Positions 16,439 through 24,831 of a DNA stretch of 64,000 nucleotides are shown here, piece by piece. Position 1 is the stretch's first letter; every line of letters begins with the position of its first letter. The notes under the pieces were generated by a model, which worked only from the letters and a program-made list of their open reading frames with translations, was not told where the DNA came from and searched no databases. A program made the translations under genes and the position numbers. Where the stretch lies: NCBI RefSeq assembly GCF_050750585.1, contig NZ_JBOJLM010000001.1, positions 124,001-188,000 of the forward strand, given 5' to 3'. This stretch comes from Salinimicrobium sp050750585 (GTDB taxonomy: Bacteria > Bacteroidota > Bacteroidia > Flavobacteriales > Flavobacteriaceae).

Positions 16439-19400
16439 TTAATTTTCTCTCTTATTCCTCACTTTTACGCGGCCTCTGTTCACCAGATAAAGCATTGCGG
16501 GAACAACCACGAGTGTTAGGAAGGTGGCGAAAATAAGGCCGAATATAACCGTCCAGGCCAGTGGCCCCCAGAAGATTACGTTATCTCCCCCAATGTATAT
16601 TTGAGGATCGTAATTTGTGAAAAGGGAGAAAAAATCTATGTTGAGTCCTATAGCGAGAGGAATGAGACCTAACACTGTCGTAATGGCAGTTAAAAGTACA
16701 GGCCGCAATCTTGACTTGCCTCCTTCAACAATCGTCTCAAAATACTGGCCTTTTGTCAGTAGGTCTTTATCGTCAATTCCAAGACTGTCTTTTTTACGGT
16801 CAATAAGTATCTGGGTATAATCTACCAGTACAATAGCATTGTTCACCACAATTCCCGCCAGTGAAATGATCCCCATCATGGTCATAATAATGATAAAATC
16901 CATCTGGAATACTACCAGCCCAAGAAAGACTCCTGCCAAAGACAGGAATACTGCTATGAGAATGATCAATGGTTTTGGAATAGAGTTGAACTGGGCAACC
17001 AGGATGAGGAGAATTCCGCCTAAGCCAATTAAAAGGGCTTTTAGGAGGAATGACATATTTTCCTGCTGTTTTTCCTGTTCTCCGGTAAATTCAAGAGAAA
17101 CCCCTTCTGGAAGATCGTAAGAAGCGAGTTCCTTTTGAAGCTGCTCTACAATGGCGTTTCCATTATAACCTTCCAGTACATTGGAATATAAGGTGATCAC
17201 ACGCTTTAAATCTTTACGTTTTATGGCACTAAAGGAGGAAGTGAGTTCAGTTTTTGTCACCGAAGATATCGGTACCTGTACTATGTTTCCGGTGCTTTGG
17301 TTTTTAAAAGTGATGGGCTGGTTAAAAAGGGCATTTTCATTATACCTTAGATCTTCATTGAACCGCACATTAATTGGGTAATCTTCATCACCTTCTTTAA
17401 AGGTAGAGATCTCTTCGCCATAAATTGCCCTTCGCAAGGTTTGTCCCACTGTACCTGTAGAGACGCCAAGCTGCCCTGCTTTAACACGATCAACCATTAC
17501 GTTAAGTTCAGGTTTTGATTTGTTCACATCTATTTGCAGCTCTTCAATACCCGGGATGTTCATTTCCCCAATTTGCTTCCTCAGGTTTTCGGCAGTGATA
17601 AGCATTTGCTCATAATCTTCGCCTTTTAATTCGATGTTGATAGGATAACCTACAGGTGGACCTGCAGCATCTTTTTCAACAATGATCGAAGCCCCGGGAA
17701 AATCCTGTACGGCATCGCGAACCTCCGAAAGTACATGGCTACTCTTCACCCCTCGGCGGTCTTTAAACTCCCGCATGGTGAGGGTAACTTTCCCCTTGTG
17801 AGGCATATCGTTCTGCTGGCCCCCGTCAGTCTGCGGATTTCCGGCACCGCGGCCCACTTGTGAGATGGCCGACTCTACCATGAAGTTGTACCCGTCTTCA
17901 TCTTCATATTTTTCGATTACCTCATAGACCTGCTGCTCAATTTGTTTGGTGATCTCATTGGTCTTTTTGATATCGGTTCCTTCAGGTAGTTCTATATAGG
18001 TAATGATCTGGTTAGGCTCATTTTCAGGAAAAAAAAGCACCTTCGGCTGTACAATACTGACCAAAATAAACGACAGGATGAGCATGGCTACAGTTCCGAA
18101 GAAAACCAGGTAAGAATTCTTTCCGCGGAGAGAAAAACGCAGGGTAGCTTCATATTTTTTCTCCAGTTTCTTCAAAGCCCTGTACTGGAAAAAATCTACC
18201 CAGCTGCTTAGAAAATATTTATAAGCCCACAGCAAAATAGCGGCAAGAATAGAGAGATTTCCAGCTGCCCTAAGGCCGCCCATGTCAAGCACAAATCCGG
18301 CAATGAGAAGTATTATTCCCACACCGGTAAAAATTGCACTTATGCGAATAAGCTTCTTTTTTGTGAGTTCCTTTTCTTCAGTCTTCATAAATTCTGAAGT
18401 CAGCATGGAATTAATAATTAATGCCACGAAGAGGGAAGAACCCAGTACAATAGATAAGGTGATGGGGAAGAAGACCATGAACTTTCCTATGGTTCCCGGC
18501 CACAATGCCAGCGGGAAAAAGGCTGCAAGAGTTGTTGCGGTTGAAGCAATAATAGGCCAGGCAATTTCACCCACCCCTTGTTTTGCCGCTTTTATTCTTG
18601 GCACACCCTGGTCCATAAGGCTGTACACGTTTTCAACCACCACAATCCCGTTATCTACCAGCATTCCCAGCCCCATTACCAGCGCAAAAAGCACCATGGT
18701 GTTCAGTGTAAAGCCTATGCTTGACAGAATAATAAAGGAGAGGAACATGGAAAGAGGGATTGCAAACCCCACAAAAAGGGCATTCCGGAAACCCAGAAAG
18801 AACATGAGCACCACCACTACCAGGATGATCCCGAATATAATGTTGTTCACCAGGTCGTCTACCATATTTTCTGTAGTGGTAGACTGGTCGTTAGTAAAGG
18901 AGATATGAAGATCGTCGGGAAGGCTTGTTTCCTGCTCTTCTTTGACTATGGCCTTAATATTTTCAATGGCCTCGATCATGTTCTTACCGCCACGCTTCTT
19001 GATATCTAGCATCACCACGGGTTCTCCATGCTCGCGTGCAAAGGTGGTGGGTTCCTGTTCCTGGAACCTGATCTCTGCTATATCCCGTAAAAAGACATTT
19101 CCATCTTCCCTTTTTACAATGACATTCTTAAGTTCATCGGGATCGGTTATTTCTCCAAGTATGCGAATATTCTTTTGAATTCCTCCTGTAATCACATTTC
19201 CGCCAGAGATGGTCTGGTTTTCCGTACTCACGGCACTAATAATGTCCTGGAAGCTCACTTTTGAAGCGGTCATCTTGTAAATGTCTACCGCGATCTCTAC
19301 CTCTTTCTCCTCGGCACCCCTAACAGAAGCTTCTTTTATCTGCGGAAGAAGTTCGATCCTGTCCTGCAGGTATTCTGCATATTCTTTTAATTGTTGCACC

Positions 19401-19882
19401 GGATAATCTCCCGTAAGGTTTACGTTGAGAATGGGCATTTCTTCGGAAATATTCAGGTCGAAGACGTTTGGTTCTACTTTGGCGCCATTATCAAGTGTGG
19501 GCCAGGTGGTTGCTGCTTTTTGCTGGTCAACCTTATCTTTCACCTTTTGCTTTGCTGCATCTACTGAAATATCCTCGTCAAATTCCACGATCACCAGGGA
19601 GTAATCCTGAAGGGTGGTAGAAGAGATGTCCTGCACACCGGCAATGTTGTTGAATTCTTCCTCGAGAGGCTCGGTGATGAATTTCTCTACATCTTCTGCG
19701 GAATTTCCGGGGTTCACCGAACTCACGTAGATCTTGGTTTCGACAACTTCGGGGAAAGACTCCCGCGGCATGCTGTAGTAAGACATCAGGCCGCCAATAA
19801 GAATGATGGCGACGATGACATACACCGTCATGCGGTTATCTATAGCCCAGGAAGAAAGTTTAAATTCTTTATCTAATTTCAT
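16439..19882 (-). CDS. RND efflux pump permease (AcrB/HAE-like)
   Basis: The 1147-residue inner-membrane protein has the RND layout: a first helix at about 15-35 (TVYVIVAIILIGGLMSYY), a large periplasmic loop, a helix block at about 340-560, a second large loop and a last helix block at about 980-1130. The helix-4 motif is GLGMLVDNGIVVVENV with a single Asp for proton relay. An extra hydrophobic segment at about 520-565 lengthens it beyond the usual 1050. It exports substrates through the outer membrane with the adaptor and TolC protein encoded just upstream; it starts 1 bp after the adaptor stop. Substrate is not predictable. A multidrug role is more likely than metal. Confidence 0.93.
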   Translation of the reverse strand: MKLDKEFKLSSWAIDNRMTVYVIVAIILIGGLMSYYSMPRESFPEVVETKIYVSSVNPGNSAEDVEKFITEPLEEEFNNIAGVQDISSTTLQDYSLVIVEFDEDISVDAAKQKVKDKVDQQKAATTWPTLDNGAKVEPNVFDLNISEEMPILNVNLTGDYPVQQLKEYAEYLQDRIELLPQIKEASVRGAEEKEVEIAVDIYKMTASKVSFQDIISAVSTENQTISGGNVITGGIQKNIRILGEITDPDELKNVIVKREDGNVFLRDIAEIRFQEQEPTTFAREHGEPVVMLDIKKRGGKNMIEAIENIKAIVKEEQETSLPDDLHISFTNDQSTTTENMVDDLVNNIIFGIILVVVVLMFFLGFRNALFVGFAIPLSMFLSFIILSSIGFTLNTMVLFALVMGLGMLVDNGIVVVENVYSLMDQGVPRIKAAKQGVGEIAWPIIASTATTLAAFFPLALWPGTIGKFMVFFPITLSIVLGSSLFVALIINSMLTSEFMKTEEKELTKKKLIRISAIFTGVGIILLIAGFVLDMGGLRAAGNLSILAAILLWAYKYFLSSWVDFFQYRALKKLEKKYEATLRFSLRGKNSYLVFFGTVAMLILSFILVSIVQPKVLFFPENEPNQIITYIELPEGTDIKKTNEITKQIEQQVYEVIEKYEDEDGYNFMVESAISQVGRGAGNPQTDGGQQNDMPHKGKVTLTMREFKDRRGVKSSHVLSEVRDAVQDFPGASIIVEKDAAGPPVGYPINIELKGEDYEQMLITAENLRKQIGEMNIPGIEELQIDVNKSKPELNVMVDRVKAGQLGVSTGTVGQTLRRAIYGEEISTFKEGDEDYPINVRFNEDLRYNENALFNQPITFKNQSTGNIVQVPISSVTKTELTSSFSAIKRKDLKRVITLYSNVLEGYNGNAIVEQLQKELASYDLPEGVSLEFTGEQEKQQENMSFLLKALLIGLGGILLILVAQFNSIPKPLIILIAVFLSLAGVFLGLVVFQMDFIIIMTMMGIISLAGIVVNNAIVLVDYTQILIDRKKDSLGIDDKDLLTKGQYFETIVEGGKSRLRPVLLTAITTVLGLIPLAIGLNIDFFSLFTNYDPQIYIGGDNVIFWGPLAWTVIFGLIFATFLTLVVVPAMLYLVNRGRVKVRNKREN

Positions 19883-19883
19883 C

Positions 19884-21056
19884 TTAATTCAATGCTTTGC
19901 GGTTAGCGATCTCTACCTGTTCCCCTTCCTGAATGCTGCGAGCGCCACTGGTAATTAGTAGATCTCCCACCTGTAGGCCAGAAAGTACTTCTACAGCATT
20001 GTCATAGGCCATTCCTGTTTTTAATACTCTTTTCTGGGCTACTCCTGTACTGTCACTTTCTTTTTGAACAACGAAAGCAACATTCTCGCCGGCAGAATTC
20101 TTCTGAATCAGGTTTTCAGGAATAATAATAGCATTTTCCGAAGTGTAATCGTTGATCCTTACATTGGCAATGAGGTTGGGTTTTACCTGCTCCTGGCTGG
20201 GTGTTACTGCGATCTGGATCTCGAAGGTCCTGTTGTTAGGATTCACAAAATTTCCTACCTGCCTCACCGTGCTGGTAAAGGAAGTGCCGGTGGCCGCTAT
20301 GTCTACCATTACTTCTGTTCCTTTTTCAATGGTGCCCAGGTAAGATTCAGGTACTGCGGCGGTGATGTACATATCAGACAAATTAATGAGCCTGAAAAGA
20401 CTGTTTTGCCCCGGATTAACTACTTCTCCCTGTTCTGAAAAAATTTCATCTATTACTCCGCTAAAAGGAGCTCTTACTACTGTCTTAGCCAGTTGCGAGC
20501 GCATTTGTTGCACCGAGTTTTGTAGTGCCTCATAGTTGGTTTTTGCTTCCAGGTATTGTATTTCACTACCTATGTTCTGGTTCCACAATCTTTGTTGTCT
20601 CTCAAAAGTGGTTTTGGCAAGGGATGCCTGGGCTTCCATTTGTGCCAGCTGGCTTGACAGGCCACCTTCATCAATGCGTGCCAAAATTTGCCCTTTTTGA
20701 ACCCTGTCGCCTTCCTCGACAGTTATGTTTTCAAGGATTCCGGAATATTCGGGGTAAATGATGATATTCTGGCGGGTTTCAACATCGCCCGGCAGTTCAA
20801 CATAATGTTTAAAGAGGGAATCGGAGACTTTTCTTGTGCTTACGAGGGTAAAACCGTTATTCCCGGCCAGTTTTTCTATGGCGGCATCCAGTTTCGTGAT
20901 CTGGGAAGACAGTTCACTTTGCCTGGCACTTAAATCGGCTTTTTTGGCCCTTATTTCGCTGAGGTCGCCATTTTCAATAATTCCTTCGACAGAATCACTT
21001 TTTCCGCAGGAAATTAGGAGTAGTAAGATTACGGGTATCAGGTTTATCTTTTTCAT
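19884..21056 (-). CDS. RND periplasmic adaptor (HlyD/AcrA-like) lipoprotein
   Basis: The 390-residue product has a lipoprotein signal (ILLLLISCGKS, Cys at about 17). A coiled-coil segment at about 35-65 and a second at about 140-190 bracket the lipoyl-like half-motifs (ENITVEEGDRVQKGQILARID and TVVRAPFSGVIDEIFSEQGEVV). It bridges the permease and the TolC protein in the periplasm. It sits 22 bp after the TolC gene and 1 bp before the permease gene, in one operon. Confidence 0.93.
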   Translation of the reverse strand: MKKINLIPVILLLLISCGKSDSVEGIIENGDLSEIRAKKADLSARQSELSSQITKLDAAIEKLAGNNGFTLVSTRKVSDSLFKHYVELPGDVETRQNIIIYPEYSGILENITVEEGDRVQKGQILARIDEGGLSSQLAQMEAQASLAKTTFERQQRLWNQNIGSEIQYLEAKTNYEALQNSVQQMRSQLAKTVVRAPFSGVIDEIFSEQGEVVNPGQNSLFRLINLSDMYITAAVPESYLGTIEKGTEVMVDIAATGTSFTSTVRQVGNFVNPNNRTFEIQIAVTPSQEQVKPNLIANVRINDYTSENAIIIPENLIQKNSAGENVAFVVQKESDSTGVAQKRVLKTGMAYDNAVEVLSGLQVGDLLITSGARSIQEGEQVEIANRKALN

Positions 21057-21078
21057 TTTTTTGACTGTTCGTTGTTGT

Positions 21079-22440
21079 TTATTCTTCTTCAGAATAAGTT
21101 TTTGTGCTCAGCACATTTTCAAGTTCTACTTTAGCATTGATCACCTCAAGCATGGCCTGTAACAGGTTTTGTTGTGCAGTGTATAGTTGCCGCTGCGCCT
21201 CGCTGAGCTCAAAGCTACTGGCAAGGCCTTCAAAGAATTTGATCTGGTTCTTGTTCTCAATTCGTTCGGCCAGGGCCAGGCTCTCCTGCTGTGTTTCGAA
21301 ACTTTCAAGACTGTAGCGGTAATCGGCTTTTGCGGCATCTATTTCTAAAGAGATCCTGTTCCTGGTCTCCTCAAGGTCAAGCATGGCCTGGTCGTATTCC
21401 AGCTGTTTCTGCTTGGTGCGGGCGTTTCTCATCCCGCTGCTAAACACCGGCACGTTAAGGCTTACCCCTAAAATAGACTGCTGGTAGTATATCTGATCAT
21501 CATTAAAGAAGGTGAAGGAGTCGCTGTTGCCGGTGGTGCCGTAGTTAATAAAACCGGTGATGCTTGGCAGCGCCTTGGCCTTTTCGAGTCTCACATTGAT
21601 CCTTGCGGCTTCTGCGGAATTTTGAGCGATGCGCACATCGATATTTTCTTCTACCGGAATGCTTTCTTCCAGTAATTGTAAATCATAAAACTGAAGTGCA
21701 AGCGTGTTAAGGTTATCTGTAGGAATTATCTCCCGTTCTACCGGAAGACCCATGGCCATATTAAGCAGCTGGAGGGAAATACTTAGCATGCGCCTGTTAC
21801 GGTTTAGATTGTTTTCAAGGCTAAGCCGGGTGATCTTTAGCTGTTCCACATCTTCTTCTTCAGTAAGGCCATTCTCAAAGATTTTTTGGGTATCATTGAG
21901 ATTCTTTGTCACATTCTCGAGATTGTTCTCAAGGATCTCAACACTTTCGCGAGCCATGAGCACATTGCCGTAGGCGTTGATGACAGCCTTTCTCACCTCT
22001 AGATCGGTCTTGATTTTGGCATTTTTGGAAATTTGAAGCAGGGTGCGGGCAGATTGCACGCCGACAATATAGGAGCCGTCAAAAATAAGCTGCTGCCAGG
22101 TAGCAGTGGCACTCAGGTTTTGTTTGGTGCCAAAGCGCACCGGGACAAATGTTCCCGATTCACCCCCGCCAATCTCCCCCGGAATAAGGGTAACCGGTTG
22201 CTTGAGGAAGTTCTGATAATCGGCGTTAGCCGATATTTGTGGTAAACCCTGTGAAATGATCTCCCATTTTTGAGCGAGAGCCTTTTCAACCTCTTTTTCA
22301 GACTTCAGGGAAGAATAGTTATTTTCCAGGCCAATAGCAATGGCTTCTTCCAGCGAAAGGGGCAGCGGCTGCGCGGGGGGTTCCTGAGCCCAGGCTTGAA
22401 TATAGAGCAGACTGCTGAATAAGTATATCAAATGTTTCAT
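21079..22440 (-). CDS. TolC-family outer-membrane efflux protein
   Basis: The 453-residue protein has a signal peptide (LIYLFSSLLYIQAWAQ) and two OEP repeats of long helices, for example PLSLEEAIAIGLENNYSSLK near the N-terminus and SLALAERIENKNQIKFFEGLASSFELSEAQRQL near the C-terminus. It forms the outer-membrane channel of the pump. Its start overlaps the stop of the tetR gene by 4 bp, so the regulator and pump are one operon in the order tetR, tolC-like, adaptor, permease. Confidence 0.93.
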   Translation of the reverse strand: MKHLIYLFSSLLYIQAWAQEPPAQPLPLSLEEAIAIGLENNYSSLKSEKEVEKALAQKWEIISQGLPQISANADYQNFLKQPVTLIPGEIGGGESGTFVPVRFGTKQNLSATATWQQLIFDGSYIVGVQSARTLLQISKNAKIKTDLEVRKAVINAYGNVLMARESVEILENNLENVTKNLNDTQKIFENGLTEEEDVEQLKITRLSLENNLNRNRRMLSISLQLLNMAMGLPVEREIIPTDNLNTLALQFYDLQLLEESIPVEENIDVRIAQNSAEAARINVRLEKAKALPSITGFINYGTTGNSDSFTFFNDDQIYYQQSILGVSLNVPVFSSGMRNARTKQKQLEYDQAMLDLEETRNRISLEIDAAKADYRYSLESFETQQESLALAERIENKNQIKFFEGLASSFELSEAQRQLYTAQQNLLQAMLEVINAKVELENVLSTKTYSEEE

Positions 22441-23045
22441 GTTGTGCTGCTTGCGGTTATATAGGTTTCCAGTTTTTTAAGGCCTTTTGGGCTTACAATG
22501 GCCCTTAGGTGGTACTCTAAATGCATATTTGTAAGTTGATGTGGAGAAAATTGAGGTTCAGGAAAAAACTCATGATCCTTTGTTCCAAGAATACCTACAA
22601 AGTAAATTCGGCTAATGAACTCTACGGGAAGGTCGCTGCGATAAATGCCTTTTTCAATACCTTTTTTGAGGTTGTCTCTCGTAATTTCCTTGAGCATTTC
22701 ACCTTGCTTCTCCCTTACTTTTAAGAAAACACTTGGGTAGTATTTTTGTAGCTGATGTTGCGGAGATGTTTTCTCGTGTTTTAAATGAGTACAGGCAAAC
22801 TCTTTAATGGAATACAACTCGGCTATGGGATCATTGTTTTCAGATTTTATTCTTTCAATGCCTGCAGCAATATTTTGAAATACAAAATCGGCTGTAGCGT
22901 CAATTAGTTTTATTTTGGTGGGAAAATGGGTGTAAATGGTCTTCTTGGAGATACCAAGCTCGGCAGCAATCTCGTCCATAGTCACGCTTTTCACTCCCAG
23001 GGTGATAAACATGTCGGCCGCTTTTTCTACAATTTTATTTTTCAA
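22437..23045 (-). CDS. TetR/AcrR-family repressor of the efflux operon
   Basis: The 202-residue protein has an N-terminal TetR helix-turn-helix (ADMFITLGVKSVTMDEIAAELGISKKTIYTHFPTK is the classic layout, residues about 9-43) and a C-terminal all-helical ligand domain. It is the first gene of the efflux operon and overlaps the tolC-like gene by 4 bp, so it very probably represses its own operon and responds to a pump substrate. A perfect 11-bp inverted repeat lies 34 bp upstream of its start. Confidence 0.92.
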   Translation of the reverse strand: MKNKIVEKAADMFITLGVKSVTMDEIAAELGISKKTIYTHFPTKIKLIDATADFVFQNIAAGIERIKSENNDPIAELYSIKEFACTHLKHEKTSPQHQLQKYYPSVFLKVREKQGEMLKEITRDNLKKGIEKGIYRSDLPVEFISRIYFVGILGTKDHEFFPEPQFSPHQLTNMHLEYHLRAIVSPKGLKKLETYITASSTT

Positions 23046-23065
23046 TAGAGGATATTATGAAGCCG

Positions 23066-23073
23066 CAAAGATA
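23066..23073 (-). promoter_or_regulatory. -7 promoter box of the tetR-efflux operon
   Basis: CAAAGATA on the plus strand reads TATCTTTG on the coding strand, 21 bp before the tetR start. Confidence 0.65.
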
Positions 23074-23078
23074 CTGAT

Positions 23079-23106
23079 GGAAACTTTAAAAACAGTTAAA
23101 GTTTCC
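23079..23106. promoter_or_regulatory. Candidate TetR operator
   Basis: GGAAACTTTAA (23079-23089) and TTAAAGTTTCC (23096-23106) form a perfect 11-bp inverted repeat with a 6-base spacer. It covers the zone between the -7 and -33 positions of the tetR promoter. Length and place fit an autoregulatory TetR operator. Confidence 0.75.
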
Positions 23107-23202
23107 TTAGTTTACAAATGGTCTTTGCCGGGACAGAAAAGTAAATTTTCCGGCTATTGATATTTTTCTTCTTGTTTTGGTATTTTAGCACAAAATCTAT
23201 TT

Positions 23203-24177
23203 ATGCTCACAGTAGACCGCTATCGTCAGGAATTTGAAGATTACTTATCCCAAAACATCCTTAAACAGGAACCTGCAAATTTGTATGATCCTATGGTCTA
23301 CATTTTAGGGTTGGGAGGAAAAAGGGTAAGACCTGTACTGGTTTTAATGGCGGCAGAGATTCTTGGCAGTGACAGTAAAAAAGCACTTGATGCTGCTTTG
23401 GCTATAGAAGTTTTTCATAATTTTTCCCTGGTACACGACGATATTATGGATGATGCTCCCCTGAGAAGGGGAGAGCAGACGGTGCACGAACGCTGGGATA
23501 TTAATACCGGTATACTTTCAGGCGATGCCATGCTTATTAAGGCTTACCAGTTATTCGAAAAATATCCGGGAGAAACCTTCAGGCAGCTGGCAGAGTTGTT
23601 TTCGAGCACAGCCATAAAAGTTTGTGAGGGCCAGCAGTATGATATGGATTTTGAAGTTCAGGAGAAAGTCAGCATCGACGACTACCTTAAAATGATAGAG
23701 TACAAGACCGCTGTACTTGTAGGGGCTTCTTTAAAAATGGGAGCTATTGTTGCTGAAGCTTCCGCAGAAAATTGCGACAGGATCTATGAATTTGGACGTC
23801 TACTGGGCATCGCATTTCAATTACAGGATGACTATCTCGATGCTTTTGGAGATCCCGATTCTTTCGGGAAACAGGTTGGGGGCGATATTATTGAGAACAA
23901 AAAGACCTTTCTGTACCTCTCTTCGCTACAACATGCAGCTTCACGTGAAGCTATGCAACTGGAACATCTTTATTCGATAAATCCGCCAGACCCCAGCTCA
24001 AAAGTCGAGACTGTAAAAGGCCTTTTTGAGAGTAGTGGTGCGGCTGAACTTACGCGTAAAGAAATTGAGAAGTACACTACAAAGGCATTTGAGGTACTCG
24101 AGGAATTGCAAATTCCGGAGGAAAGAAAAAAGCCGCTCTACAATTTCGGAAAAGGCCTGATGGATCGGCAGGTTTAA
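23203..24177 (+). CDS. Polyprenyl diphosphate synthase
   Basis: The 324-residue product is a trans-isoprenyl diphosphate synthase. It has both Asp-rich metal sites, DDIMDD with following RRG at about 82-92 and DDYLD at about 208-212, plus GGKRVRPVL near the N-terminus. It adds isopentenyl diphosphate to an allylic diphosphate, probably to make geranylgeranyl or longer chains for menaquinone or carotenoids; chain length cannot be read safely. It is divergent from the tetR operon and ends 5 bp before the convergent small barrel gene. Confidence 0.92.
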   Translation: MLTVDRYRQEFEDYLSQNILKQEPANLYDPMVYILGLGGKRVRPVLVLMAAEILGSDSKKALDAALAIEVFHNFSLVHDDIMDDAPLRRGEQTVHERWDINTGILSGDAMLIKAYQLFEKYPGETFRQLAELFSSTAIKVCEGQQYDMDFEVQEKVSIDDYLKMIEYKTAVLVGASLKMGAIVAEASAENCDRIYEFGRLLGIAFQLQDDYLDAFGDPDSFGKQVGGDIIENKKTFLYLSSLQHAASREAMQLEHLYSINPPDPSSKVETVKGLFESSGAAELTRKEIEKYTTKAFEVLEELQIPEERKKPLYNFGKGLMDRQV

Positions 24178-24182
24178 AAATA

Positions 24183-24718
24183 TCAGAAATATACGGTGAT
24201 AAATGGCATTAACGCGTTTGCGTAAATACTTTTTTCATCATTGTGCAGCACATCATATCGTACGCCTATGCTCACGGGGCCTGTAACATAGCCCAAACCC
24301 AGGAAAAGCCCCGGATACCAGTAGGAATCGCTTTTATTTGCCCCGTCCAGCTCAAAATTTCGCGAGACATAATGTTCTTCAAATTCTGCGGAAAGCTGTA
24401 ACGGGTTTAAAGGCCGAAGTAAGCCAATAAGGCTGCCGCCGGTTGTATAAGAGGAGTAGCGGGAAGTTTTGTTATAAGAACCCAGAAGGCCAGCTCCTGC
24501 AGAAACATAAGAATTAAAATCATAGATGGCTTTTGGAGCTATGTATCCGCTGAAGTAGCCATTATTAACATTTAGGCCCAAACTTCCTCCAAAACGAACA
24601 TCTTCCAAAAATGCCTTTTTTGGCACCTCTCTCTCCTGTGCAACCAAATATGAATGAGTGGAATAAGCGTTATAATTAAAAGCAAAAGCTTCTTTTTGTT
24701 ACTGAGAAAGAAGTTCAT
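24183..24718 (-). pseudogene. Small secreted barrel-like protein, frameshifted in the signal peptide (often misnamed alpha-ketoglutarate decarboxylase)
   Basis: The main open frame (24183-24647) gives about 154 residues with glycine and aromatic beta pattern (VRFGGSLGLNVNNGYFSGYI, ending YANALMPFITVYF), typical of a small outer-membrane or periplasmic barrel. It has no ATG: the frame opens at a TTG. An ATG at 24716-24718 in another frame starts a good hydrophobic signal-like stretch (KKKLLLLIITLIPLIHI), which would join the main frame if one base were added near 24645. So the gene is frameshifted, or the read has an error. The name alpha-ketoglutarate decarboxylase seen for this family comes from its place next to sucA; nothing here looks like a decarboxylase. 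Confidence 0.65.
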
Positions 24719-24786
24719 AATGTTAAAAGTTTTTAAGGTATAAGGTAAATATATTAAATGCTCCTGTGCTTCTTTTTTAAAAATTG

Positions 24787-24794
24787 TACTTTTG
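24787..24794 (+). promoter_or_regulatory. -7 promoter box for sucA-sucB
   Basis: TACTTTTG matches TAnnTTTG and lies 37 bp before the sucA start. A TGTG at 24765-24768 is a weak -33 candidate. Confidence 0.55.
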
Positions 24795-24831
24795 TAACGT
24801 TTTACAAAAAAGAAACAGGTAGTTTCATATT

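Noticed and set aside
18282..18908. Long plus-strand frame (208 codons) opposite the RND permease gene
   Set aside because: It is antisense to a clear RND gene in the mirror frame and has a composition explained by that gene.
24183..24647. Naming the small gene beside sucA alpha-ketoglutarate decarboxylase
   Set aside because: The sequence is a glycine and aromatic rich beta pattern with no cofactor or catalytic motif; the name comes from its neighbour.
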